A stretch of 64,000 nt of DNA from Chiua virens (taxonomy: Eukaryota > Basidiomycota > Agaricomycetes > Boletales > Boletaceae): assembly GCA_019787685.1 (NCBI GenBank), contig JAHNUO010000035.1:1-64000 (forward strand), read 5' to 3'. The first letter of the stretch is position 1. Each line of letters begins with the position of its first letter. Positions 20,770-31,330 of the stretch are shown piece by piece. Made by a program: the position numbers and the translations under genes. The notes beneath the pieces were generated by a model. That model was not told where the DNA came from. It saw nothing but the letters and a program-made list of their open reading frames with translations, and ran no database searches.

Positions 20770-22120
20770 GGCATGGAATCCGAAGCTTGGTTCAAACTGG
20801 GTATATCCGGTATAGCCCGTTACTGTCGTACGATTTGCATATCTGTTACGCTCTTATGTTTTCTTGGTGTTGGGATATAGTTGCACGTTGCGGATGTGAT
20901 TGAGTGTGATCAGTGTTTCGGTGCTGCGACAATACTAGCATCGCCTATTAGTGTTCTGCTACCGCTGCCAATTACCGTAGTAAGTCTTCCAAGTTATTTG
21001 ACTCACTAAACAATGGATTATTGAGAATGTTGTGGATGCTGTACATCCATATCACGTCCCCTTACTCGGCGCCCCCTTCCATACCGTAGAAGATTCTCCC
21101 ATTGAACTCTAAACTTTACTATATGTGTAACATATGCCGTCGTTCCCCTGATAAATTGAACTTTTTCAAGGGGTGGCGGCCACTTATTATGTACCGCATT
21201 TTGGCCTGATGGATTGATGAAGTCATTGTGGCGATTCCAGGCCGCAACTTGAACGCTCAGACTGCGTATGAAGGTTGAATGAACTTGCATCTATATGACA
21301 TTGTTCCCCTGCTAAATTAATTACACCCGGGTTTTTATCTCACTTACCGAGAACTTGGATGCGGAAAATTCAGATGAAGCGGCGGTGTTCGTATTTAATT
21401 GTGACCTATTGACGGTTGGCGTACTGTTGGCGTTTGTATCAGTATGAAGTTTACACTACTGTCCAAGGTGATGCATGCAACATGCAATGAGCTGGGTGCG
21501 CCATGCGTTGTACATCGTTCGTTGTACTATCTCGTACAGTGTGGGGGGTCGTACGACGTTTCCGTTCCGTTGTGGTCCGTCGTGCTATTGCACACTGTAA
21601 CTGGCACGCTGCCCCCATGTGACACTCCGTGTCCGTGGTGTCTACACGCTACATATTGTTATCTCACTGTGAAAAATGATGCCACACCGTTCGGTACCCA
21701 AATTTCCAAATTCTTTTGTGAAGGTTCCGCCCCCAACAAGGGCCGCAACACCTTGTGAGCGAGCGCTACCCTTTCGCAATGATCGGAACAAAAAACTACT
21801 TGCAGTGAATGTTGGCATGTGGTACAACGTAACAATTAGTTACTTACTATCCTTCATAGGCACGCCTTCGATTGGCTACTGAACGCAGTCGGTTGTGTTT
21901 GCCATACTTATCAACCCTACTTGCTGGTGTAGGTGGACCTCGGAATGAACCACAACTCGTTCGGAGGCTTGTTTGGAGGTCATTTGCATCAATAACTGTG
22001 AGATGAATGAATGAATGATATATGTACTTGGTCCAGGGTCTGGCGATGTGGGTGGAGGGTGTGGGAAAAGTAAGTAGATTAAAACTCAGCTAGCACATTG
22101 TCGGACCGCCCGTATCCAGA
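20770..22120. other. Intergenic region; left part is duplicated 3' flank
   Basis: 20770 to about 21230 matches the 3' flank of paralogue A. From about 21400 to 22000 there are only unrelated short frames; the longest (104 codons from 21444) is Cys-rich but shows no domain. No gene is supported. Confidence 0.5.
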
Positions 22121-22124
22121 ACGT

Positions 22125-23400
22125 CCCCCTTCCTCCTGTTCCATCAGATTGGGTCCTTGATGTGAGCGTAATCCCCCTGTGTATATCCTATCCGCAGTTC
22201 CCGCCATAGACCTTTGATGGACAATGAGCTTTTCGCACAATGATTTTTACCCTGAAACTGAACATCAACATTGCCAGCGCTAGTGGAGTTCACTGGTGTA
22301 TGCACTTGACCTTTTCGATTTTGAAGCCGCTCAACCATATGACTTATTGTCAACCTTTTTTCTTTGAAGTTTGAAGAGATGAGGAATCGTACTCGCCGAG
22401 CCTTGGACAAGATACGATAAGAACATTTTCGCTGCGCTACCTTATTGTATGAATACCTGAAGGGTCCCGGTCAACTTCCAAGGGGACGTTTAATCCATCC
22501 GTTGACTGAAAAGCATGGTTTGATCTCACCTTTACCATCGAAGTAGGAAACAAAACAATCCCGTATTCAGACGGGAAAAGTACTATCACTCATTCCAGGG
22601 TTTACCTCGTTATGACCTCGAAAGAGCTCGAGAATAATAGCAGGGAGCGCGGTTCTCCTTCCATGGCCCTCACTTCATCATCAACGCGGGTCCTGCATTC
22701 CACGCACTGCACCGCCTGGACTCAACGCCAGTGTTGGAATGGATATTCGGAAAGGGCTGGAGGTCGCGATTATACCTTCAAGGGAGGGCCGATCTGTTAA
22801 CCCAATTTTGATCAGGATGGCCAATTAACGACCGAGAGAAAGGCAAGCAACTCCTACGGAAAGTTGCGGAGCAGCACTTAAGCTCGGACCACAGTAAGTT
22901 TCACCGAAATCTGGGTTCTGGTAGTGAGCATACTGACATGAAAATATGGTAGCCTTAGATCACCCCGATCCCTCCATCTCGCGCTAAAGAAATGCAGGAG
23001 CGTCTTCAAAATTGTATGATGAATCCCTGTTTCCCTCATTCCAGAGTGGTCCATTCCTCCACGCCGGGATCCGCTGGCGAGGAGGCCCAGATAAAGAACC
23101 CACAGCATTGAAATGTACAGCTTAGGCATATTTGGACAGATCCGTTAAGTGGATCACAGGGTAATCCCATTCTTTTCTTTTCCTTTACCTCACAACGCTT
23201 CCTTGTTCACCTGACGCTCAAAGTTACATTTCCACCTTCAGGTAAGTAGGCCATCTCGATACGATTTATACGTGATTTCGCGTCAGTCTAACTTGTTACC
23301 GTGTCAGGTACCGCTGCTTGGGGAGAGGAAACCTTAAAAATGCTATAGGAGAAGATGGTGAGGATCGGGTTCCTCGTTTTAAAAAATCGTTATGTAAAGA
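22125..23400 (+). pseudogene. Decayed acyltransferase-like copy C
   Basis: Pieces of every family exon remain in order: SDWVLDV then PPVYI near 22145; NRTRRALDKIR near 22385 with its donor changed from GGTAAG to GATAAG; YSDGKSTITHSRVYL near 22565; FHGPHFIINAGPAFHAL near 22655, where the catalytic Asp of HxxxD reads Asn; and GTAAWGEETLKML near 23310, followed by an in-frame TAG. Several exon segments are missing and frames shift between blocks. It is in the same orientation as A and B, making a three-copy array with the distal copy dead. Confidence 0.8.
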
Positions 23401-23986
23401 TCTGAACTGCTTAATCATGATGCGGAATGATGCTACTCTCTTGTATACAGTATACACAGAAAAAATATGGAGATTTCCCTGGCAGTCATTTTTCTACCCT
23501 GGGCGGTTTCCACTCGTGTAGACGACGTGGATTTCGAATAGCACTGGGAACTCGAGCTTCAAGTTGTTGGTTGGTTTCGGAACACTGTCATTCGCATGCG
23601 CATCCGACGGTGAAGATCCGACTGTAGTATATAAGCACTATAATAATCGATCGTCGTAGCGATAGCAGACATCACATCTAATTTATAAGGTATTCTTCGC
23701 TTCTTACACTGGTAGTTACTAAGATGTCATCCCTCTTCGTCCCGCCTCAATTTGAGTTCCGACCACCTTGTAGATTCAGAACCGTATACATTGATTAGTA
23801 CGATTGTTTACATAAATTTTCTAGCGCTCACTGCTCGTAAGCTTGACTCGGACCCGGAAGCTCGTTGCAACTGCCATAACGTCTTCATTCTGGCCTCAGA
23901 CAATCCAGTACGATGATTTACTATGTAAAAACTGCGGGTCCATCCCGTTTACTCACCCTTCAATCAGCAGTGGTTCACGTCCATAC
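23401..23986. other. Intergenic region upstream of Rrp7
   Basis: No gene seen. A TATA-like GTATATAAGC at about 23626 precedes an ATG at 23723 (SSLFVPPQFEFRPP, then a stop), which faintly recalls the promoter and first exon of the acyltransferases; this is too weak to call another copy. Confidence 0.35.
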
Positions 23987-25000
23987 ATGTCAACGTTCCC
24001 AGAGCTCATTTCAGGATTTACCGTCATCCCTATCACATATACCCACTCGACACATGTCCTCTACGCTCGCGCCCACCGTTCTAAGTCCCAAGACGTTTCA
24101 TATCCAGAAGGAAGAACGCTCTTCCTGGTCAACATCCCCGTCGATGCCACAGACCGCGAAATCTCACTTTTTTTCAAAGCGTGCGGGACCGTAGAGCGGG
24201 TGGTGTACGACCGGGACTCTGAATCACCGCACGGTGTGGAAGAAGGAGATGGGGAAGAAGAACAAGCGGGAACAGATACAACTAGATCGCCGTCGCCAGG
24301 GTCGCCAGGTCCGTCGAGCGAACACATTCCACAACCACGATCGAAGAAACAGCGACAACCGAAAGAGACCGCTCCTCCGAGTATCGTACACCTTCCGTCC
24401 GTCTCCACACGTGCGTTCCGAAAAACAGGCGGCATTGGTCACGTCATCTTCCTCGACGCTTCGTCACTCGAAAAAGCAGTCGTCCCGCCGACGAAACCAC
24501 GACCTTGGCCCTCTTCTGAGGAGCCACGGGGCCTCACACACTATGCAGCGTTGTACGATGCTCAAACGCCACCGCTCGACATCGTCAAAGCGCATACGGT
24601 CACGTGGATGGAACGGTTCGACTTTGATCTGGCCAAGACGAAACAAAAATCAGCATATCGCAAAGGCGAAGCGATTGTGGATGAAGAGGGATTCACACTT
24701 GTGACGAGGGGTGGAGCCTACGGACGCACGCTCGGAGGTGGTGTTGGAATTGCCAGCAAGCCGTTCGAGAAGGCGGGACAGACGGAGAGTAAGAAGAAAA
24801 AAGAGCCAAAGGAAAAAGAGACGTTCTATGCGTTCCAGAAGGCGGAGAACCAGAGAAAAGGTGGGATGATAGTATCATCCCGTGTGCCTTCGCTAATGTG
24901 TCTTGCGCCTCTAGCGCTGCTGAATCTTAGGAGGAACTTTGAGGCAGACAAGGAACAGATAGAGAAACTGAAGCAGTCTCGTCGGTTCAGACCTTACTGA
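23987..25000 (+). CDS. RRP7: Ribosomal RNA-processing protein 7 (Rrp7)
   Basis: Nucleolar factor of the UTP-C/90S processome needed for 18S rRNA maturation and 40S assembly. Start at MSTFPELISGFTVIPI, the conserved family N-terminus; the open frame extends upstream to 23843 but that leader is not family-like. An RRM-type fold follows: TLFLVNIPVDATDREI (RNP-like) and ISLFFKACGTVERV. A low-complexity Ser/Pro/Glu insert separates it from GHVIFLDASSLEKAV. The C-terminal Rrp7 domain has DFDLAKTKQKS, EAIVDEEGFTLVTRGG and FYAFQKAENQRK, ending NFEADKEQIEKLKQSRRFRP then Y. One intron, 24861-24914, is 54 nt, in frame and stop-free, and is called because its removal joins QRK to ALLNLRRNF. Confidence 0.92.
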   Translation: MSTFPELISGFTVIPITYTHSTHVLYARAHRSKSQDVSYPEGRTLFLVNIPVDATDREISLFFKACGTVERVVYDRDSESPHGVEEGDGEEEQAGTDTTRSPSPGSPGPSSEHIPQPRSKKQRQPKETAPPSIVHLPSVSTRAFRKTGGIGHVIFLDASSLEKAVVPPTKPRPWPSSEEPRGLTHYAALYDAQTPPLDIVKAHTVTWMERFDFDLAKTKQKSAYRKGEAIVDEEGFTLVTRGGAYGRTLGGGVGIASKPFEKAGQTESKKKKEPKEKETFYAFQKAENQRKGGMIVSSRVPSLMCLAPLALLNLRRNFEADKEQIEKLKQSRRFRPY

Positions 25001-25251
25001 TGACCGCTGTGGTGCGTTCATGCCATCTCTTAATTGAATCAAAGGTTACTGACGAACTGTTGACAGCGTTCTTCAAACAGATGCCAGCCGGACCGGCGCG
25101 AGCCAATTTACGAAATCTTTGGTTGTAAACCATACCACCATCCTCGATGGCTTGAAAAACACAGAATAAAAACGCTACCGTACAACCTGCTGACACCCGC
25201 ATTGCATGTAAAATCCAGCTTTAGTATTTCTATTCTGTTTCTAGGTGCTGG

Positions 25252-26354
25252 TTAAGACTGACATTTACATTTACCCCATTTGCCGCCGCAAGCGTAGCAA
25301 AATTCTTGCCTACACTTACACGTCATATGGTTGCAACCTTGGGCGCGCTCCACTATCATTTGACATTTCGGACAGCGTTTCCAACCTTTTTCCTTGGCAA
25401 GGTCATGAACTGCACGACCCTCTTTGTCATCGCAACTTTCTCCTGGGTGTGCAGTGGTTTTGCATTTAGTGCAAACGTCCGTGAAGCATTCTGAACATGA
25501 TACAACGCGTGGCGTCGGTGAAAGCGATCTACCGATGAAATTCGAGCATCTCTTCTTGGGACAGTAAATCCGGATGTTGGGGGGAGTGGCAGCCTCGGCA
25601 CACTTGAAAGAGAAGGTCCCACGGAGTGGACTGGGGAGAAAACTGAGGAAAGTGTCCATAGGAAGCGACCTTTGGCAACATCTCAAGGGAAGAAGCCCTT
25701 CGTCGTTGTTGGCGACTTCTGCCATCGAGATCACGCATTGGTGACAAATAAAATGGCCACACGAAAGGCCATCCAGACAGACGAGAGGATCGAATGTGTC
25801 GCAGCAAATGACGCATTCAACGCTGCGAAGTCACGGTTGAGGTAAGTCTCCCGTCCAGTATCATACGACGAGATTCTCTACCTGACCGACTTTCGTTTGC
25901 TGCATCCCCCCAACTTGCCATGAGTGAGGTTGGTCGAACCGGAGGGCCCTGCCTCGGGCTGATCCATTGCGCTCGCTTTGTCTGTCACCAAGAAGTTTCG
26001 GCTGAGAACCAGTTCGGACGATCACCCTCTTCAACGTAAGCAAAGTGAGGGCAAAAATGCTTACAACGCCTCTGCAAAGGACATTTTCTGCATTGCCAGT
26101 TGCGCCGGTGTTGGTGGTGGAAGTGGTTTTCCGCGCTCTAATGCTAGCGCGGCTTCATGGTCGTCTCGTTCACCCCTTTCCAATAGAATCAATTGCTGAA
26201 CGAAGTCCATCCGGGGATCTGTTTCAGCAAATCGAATGAACCCCTGCGCAGGGCGGTCAAGGACGGGAATGTGCTACTTGCCTTTCTTCGCGCCAAGCAG
26301 ACTAGACAACCGCCGAATAATAGATGATGTGAGTGTTACGAACACGGAAGCCAT
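25252..26354 (-). CDS. RBR-type (RING-IBR) zinc-finger protein, probable E3 ubiquitin ligase
   Basis: The C-terminal part reads VECVICCDTFDPLVCLDGLS and CGHFICHQCV (first RING), CPKKRCSNF, CSECFTDVCTKCKTTAHPG (IBR) and RCPKCQMIVERAQGCNHMTC with CRQEFCYACGGKWGKCKC (RING2/Rcat, including the Cys after HMTC that forms the ubiquitin thioester in RBR ligases). Upstream exons give FAETDPRMDFVQQLILLERG and AALALERGKPLPPP, then VIVRTGSQPKLLGDRQSE. An ATG at 26354 gives MASVFVTLTSSIIRRLSSLL, but joining it needs a 34-nt intron (26244-26277), too short to trust; the true 5' end is uncertain. It converges with Rrp7 and diverges from EXO70. Substrate unknown. Confidence 0.8.
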
Positions 26355-26742
26355 CTAGGGCAGTTTGCAAGAGGGGTCTTCGAAGGGCGCAAGGGTTCAA
26401 ACGCATTTGGAAGGACTATGATAACATAGGAGTTCGAAGATATGTGTACCCCTAAGCTTGAAGACACTTTACAGTACTTGGGTTGAAAACTACAACTTCG
26501 TCTGAAATCCAAGTCGAATAACGAAGAGTTCAGGGGAAACGAGCAACTATGATTTCCTACAATAGGATTAGTCTGCTAGCCTGGAATGATGCTTACATTT
26601 AGACCTAACCCTAAAATTGGGGCACACATTCGGTTTGAACACAAGGTAGCCGTGTCTCCGCTTGAACTTCGGTGGTGAGCCTACCAGTGCAGCTCAATAT
26701 CTTCGATAACTTATTTTACTTGTATCAAGGTTACCTCGTACG
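26355..26742. promoter_or_regulatory. Divergent promoter region between RBR gene and EXO70
   Basis: 388 bases separate the two divergent starts. The EXO70-proximal part shows similarity to the DNA before the EXO70 fragment at 16.1 kb (GGGGCACACATTCGGTTTGAACACAAGG versus its relative), so the duplicated segment included some promoter. No clear TATA box. Confidence 0.4.
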
Positions 26743-29175
26743 ATGGACGATGAAAGCGCAGAGATCGAATTGGCAAGCTTCATGGTCACTTTGAACTTCA
26801 GTTTATACGACTAACGTGAACCCATCTGAACGCAGCTTGAGCAGAACCTCAACAAGACTCACCAGATATCCCAACGGATGATATGTACGTGGAGATCTGA
26901 CTCCGCGTCCGATTCCTAATAAACATCTGCATCGCTAGCAATCTTAACTAACTTCGATTCCCGTCTGGTCAAGTTGGAGAAGTCGATACTTCCGTTGTAC
27001 GCCGCAACACAGAAACTCAACCATCGATCGCACAGTTTGTTTTCGCAGCCATATTTGAAGTGTTCGTCTCAGTGTTAAGAACAGACATCGATCGCGCACT
27101 TTTGAAGATTGATGAAGTCGCAAGTAGCCACGAGGGCATTGCTGAAGAGGAGGGTCTCATTCTACGCGGGTACGTATCCCCTTGCAATCCCGTTCCGGGG
27201 CTTTCGTATGAGCTTTCTCAAGTCCACAGGCTGGTCAACTGGAAATATATATCGATACACTTGCGCGGTTAAATGCAGCAATTGCGTTCAAATCATCCGA
27301 TGAAGACTCTCGGGAGAAGGTGCGTTTCCTGGACCCTGCAACCTGGGTACCGAAGTAGGTTATCCACTTACGACCGCAGGCCCGCCTCGTCGAAACTGGT
27401 GTAAAGAAGCTAACGCAGTTATATACGAAAATTGTCGCTGAAGGATCATCGGGCTCACCTCCAATAGCGGGTCTTGATTTTATTCCAGCGACGTTTCCAC
27501 CAGCGTTGCATGCCCATCTCAAGCCTCTCGTCGCGTTCTTGCGTAGCCTTCCATTGCCTTCGACGCATCCATCCCACCCTGCTGGTCAAGTCATTCTTGC
27601 CACCCTGAGGGAGGCGCAGCGTGGTTACGCGGACATGCGTGGAACATGGAATCGCAAATCCATAGAAACGCATGCCAAACGTGTCGTCGATCGCGCTGAA
27701 ACGTTGGATGGTGTAATTGCAGGCAAAGAGTTGGGGACCTGGGTAGAAAATCTCCTTCGCATCGCAGATGTAAGTGGTTTTTTAGAGGCTGGTTTACGCT
27801 GATGGTGATGGGCGTAGATCGAATATAGTCTTCTTACCAGTCTTGCGCCTCTCACTATGCCTGCTATATTGGCATCTACGTACGATACACTCCTCAGCCC
27901 CCTTCTCACACTCTTCACAGATACGTTATCCTCCTTGACCGCGATCATCAAACGCTCTCTCCATAAATATACCTTCCATGCTCTTGCCACGTACGCTGCT
28001 CTTTCTGCTTCCCAGAGCCGCTGGGAAACCCTCATGATGAGACGAGGAGACGGACGAAGAGACACGAACGAATTGCGGGATGGACTGAACACCGTGAGAA
28101 GTGTGTGTCTGAGGACATTCCCCGAATTCTTGGCCGATCTGAAGTTGGCGGCGACGGGACCTGGCAAGGGCGGTGAACTTGGTGTGAGCCTGACTGATTT
28201 CACTGTCTCCGTAAGCGTTCTGAACCCTTTCTCGATATCCGAGTCTGTTTTGCTGACTAGTATCAGACCGTAAAATATCTGGACAGGATCCCAGAGGTAC
28301 AAGATGCAGTTGGAGCAGCTCTTCTCGCACTGGGTGACGGGAACTGGAAGATGGGCGAGGGTAAGCAAGTAAAAGCCCAGAAGCCGCCGACAATCGAGGT
28401 GACCGAGAAGGTCGTCCTCCAACATTATACCTGTCTGTCCATTTTCCTGTCTTTGATTGGTTTTTTACCGACTCATTTGTGATATTTTTCTCCTTGAAAG
28501 TCGATATTGTGAATACGATGATAAGCAGTTTAACGACGCTATCCCGAACCCAACGTCGTGGCGCATTTGGGTCTATATTCTTACTCAACAACATCTCCTA
28601 TCCCTACTCTCGCCTCGTGTTGAAACCGACGCATCCGGGGCTAACGGAGTTCGTCACGAAACCCACAGCAGATGCCCTCGCGTCAGCTTTCCGGACCGCG
28701 AAAGCGGGTTATTTCGATGCCAACTTTTCGCCTTTGATGCAGGCCCTGAGCGAAGATCGCGAAAAGGAAAAGGTGGGCAGCAGTGCGTGGAAGGCGGCCA
28801 CCAAAGAGAAGTTCACGCGGTTTTATGATCTTTTGGAAGAGGTCGGGGATAGGCATCGGATCGCAAAAGTGTTAGAGGAAGAAGAGGACGGAAAGAAGGC
28901 AATCGCGGAGGAAGCTGTCAAACTGGTTGTGCCGAGTTTGCAGCGGTTTATTCAGAGACAAAGAGACAAAGAATTCAGTAAAAGTGAAGCTTTATATTTT
29001 GCCTTTTGTCGTGAAGTCAACTTAACACTGCTTTTCGTTTTGTTATAGACCCTCAAAAGTGTGGGTATATGCGGCTGATACGTTTTAAGATGCTGATATG
29101 GACACGTTTTGCCTCCCAGATATCAAGTCATCATCGGAAGAAGTGGAGACACAAATTCGCACTTTTTACAGATAA
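26743..29175 (+). CDS. EXO70: Exocyst complex component Exo70
   Basis: Subunit of the octameric exocyst that tethers secretory vesicles at growth sites; its C-terminus binds PI(4,5)P2 and Rho GTPases. Exon 1 gives MDDESAEIEL, joined through a GC-AG intron (26773-26835) to LEQNLNKTHQISQRM. Next come ILTNFDSRLVKLEKSILPLY, NIDRALLKIDEVASSHEGIA, QLEIYIDTLARLNAAIAFKS, ARLVETGVKKLTQLYTKIV, REAQRGYADMRGTWNRKSIE and VVDRAETLDGVIAGKELGTW, then the Exo70 core TVKYLDRIPEVQDAVG, RGAFGSIFLLNNISYPYSRL and KEKFTRFYDLLEEVGDRHRI. The final two introns rebuild EFSKNPQKYIKSSSEEVETQ and IRTFYR, so the stop is at 29173-29175. About 10 exons, no lesion. A truncated copy lies at 16.2 kb. Confidence 0.93.
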
Positions 29176-29504
29176 TTTGTTTTTCATATGTACACCACAT
29201 TCGCATCACATTCACAAATGCAACGAACCCTTCTTGGGACTGCGAGCGATGGGCCTTAAAAGCGATCAGTACAGCCACTAGGAAGTCGGTCAGTGCTTCA
29301 GCAATTAACATCGTCCATAACGCTGGACATAAGAAGTTGGGTTGCAGCTCAATCATCTCATGATCATCACAACATCTGGCGTAAGAGGTTCATTAGACTC
29401 ACGAAGCTGAGATGCTTCTTCGAATCCCTCCTCTCCAGTCATGTCCTCTACCAATTCAAACTGTGGGAAGACGACGTCGCGGCGTGAATTAGTTCCATAT
29501 CTCA

Positions 29505-29670
29505 CCGATATCATCGGCGAGCGAACGATGATAACTAATGGGTTCAAGGAAACACGGGAAACATCTCGGGAAATTGACCCTGGATCCCGATTCCGACCAT
29601 TGGCAAAATGATCTGAACATGAACCGAAATAAAACCGAACAGGAAATACGGGGGCCAACCTCCCTGGAAG
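29505..29670. repeat. Dispersed repeat copy R2
   Basis: Same family as R1 at 17.6 kb: ACACGGGAAA, TTGACCCTGGATCCCGA, CCATTGGCAAAATGATCTGA, ACATGAACCGAAATAAAACC and ATACGGGGGCCAACCTCCC. Confidence 0.6.
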
Positions 29671-29744
29671 GAGAACGAGAAGAGTGCAATTACAGCACGG
29701 GAAGCCTGAGTTAAAGGTGGAGCATCTCTCACGAAATGAGGTTT

Positions 29745-29835
29745 CCACGCTGACCTTGTCAATATGATAGAGATGAACCGAAATGAAACCGAGTGGGAGA
29801 TACGGGGCCAACATGTTTGGAAAGAAACGAGAAGC
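29745..29835. repeat. Dispersed repeat copy R3 (partial)
   Basis: Direct repeat of the right half of R2: AGATGAACCGAAATGAAACC, GAGTGGGAGATACGGGGCCA and ACATGTTTGGAAAGAAACGA with GAAGC. It starts about 75 bases after R2 ends. Confidence 0.55.
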
Positions 29836-30034
29836 ATGCGTTTAAGTAAGTCAGGGGTGTCCAGAAAGAAAAGAAATCAAGGACGAAATGGAGCGCGGGA
29901 TACCCGACGAAAGATGAATTCCAGATGAAAGTGGCATGAGAACCAGGTTCGAGGAGATACTGATACTCGGCTCGGATTTTTCACTGATTAATTGTCGCCA
30001 TGAAAAATTACAAGATGGTGGTCGAGTAAACATT

Positions 30035-31330
30035 ATAAGCCTCGTCGGCTCGTCGGCATCACCACTGTGCAGCGTCTTGCGATCTACAGAATATTCCCGC
30101 AAAAATAGCGATAAAATCAAAGTAATTCCGGCCCATGACGTTGTCGCTATCCAAACCATCGCGATAAACCGCGCCCATGCATGCAGCACTGCGTTACGAA
30201 GAGTAGCATCGTATTGGCTGAGAGTCGACGCTGATCCTGGATGAACACTTGGTTCACAGGGATCAAGTGGACGCGACTGGTATTATCATTGAGGGTGCCC
30301 GGGTTGCTACCTAGCCCAGCACGGTCGATGTTCGTAACCGTTGCGAGTATCTGTGGAAGAAAAGCGGCCAGCGTAGCCTGTCCGATAGCGAGCCCCACAG
30401 CACCGCACAGCGTCCTGGTCGACATTGTTATTTCTAGCGAGTTGGGGGTTAAGTCAGGAGTTCCTACCGAAGGAACATAAAGCCATTGGTCGCAGTAGCC
30501 ATATCTTTCAGAGGCATCACAACCTGGGGTGCTACCAACAGGGTTTGGGATAAGAAGGCTATTCCAGTGGCTGCGACCAAAGGAAATCACTCCTGTTACG
30601 CGATTTCAGATATTGAACATAAATAAAACATGAGAAAACATACATGCGTGATCGAGCATGATCAGAATCGTACTTCCAAACCAAATGTCTGGACAGTTTC
30701 TCCCTACTTCGAGACAATAAATCCAGAGACGACGGCGAGACTAGAAGCCCCAAGTGTGTACGGAAGGAAGCATTCTGAGCACCAGGGATAAGAAACCCAT
30801 AAGTGTAAGCTCAAAGAGAATATTCACTTGACTCCTGCACCGATAGCCAAGGGACCGAATACTACCAAACAACACTTCCGGCATGAAAACAGCGTTTTGA
30901 AAAATGCTATTATCAGAAGACAATCGGCAGTACGGGTCTTGGTTATTCTGTCAGAATAGTGGGTAACGTGTAAATTGGAACTTACCTACCTTGAATAAAC
31001 GAGCCAGAAGGATAGAGGCACGTTTCACGGTTGCTTCGTGGACACCGCCAACGAGAAATGGAACCCTTCCCGGAACCAGCGAAATGACCGTCGTGCGTTC
31101 AGACCCTTTTCGGAGGTCAGTTTCCTTCAACAAAGCTGAAGCCAATGAGGAGAATAGCGATCCCTGACTCGGAGACATGGAGGAAGCAAAATAGCACTGT
31201 GGCTGCAAGACCACCTACTAGTAGTATCGGCCTGAAATTTAGCAGTCAGATTTAAGTAACCAGCTCAAACCTTACTCGTGTAGAAGTACGGACAAGTTAA
31301 TAAAAGAAACACCATCTCCATGAACAACCT
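30035..31330 (-). pseudogene. Major facilitator (DHA2-like) transporter pseudogene
   Basis: Reading the minus strand, fragments of a 14-TM drug:H+ antiporter appear in order: FINLSVLL near 31300; PILLVGGLAATVLFCFLHV near 31210; FQNAVFMPEVLF and ILFELTLMGFLSLV near 30850; SLAVVSGFIVSK near 30740; IWFGSTILIMLDHA near 30690; TGIAFLSQTLLVAPQVVMPL with KDMATATNGFMFLR near 30550; TLCGAVGLAIGQATLAAFLP near 30400; and AVLHAWARFIAMVWIATTSW with LILSLFLREYSVDRKTLHSG near 30150. Frames change by one base after FIVSK and before AVLHAW, a stop breaks FSFVEGN, and the N-terminal helices are missing. The KDMAT...FLR...GQ block is characteristic of fungal DHA2 transporters. It is therefore a decayed gene rather than a spliced intact one. 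Confidence 0.75.

Larger units (their letters stand above)
29176..30034. other. Intergenic region with two dispersed-repeat copies
   Basis: No gene. A minus-strand frame at 29123-29356 has a hydrophobic run, but it overlaps the last Exo70 exon and has no partner exons. The region between 29505 and 29835 is made of repeat copies R2 and R3. Confidence 0.45.
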
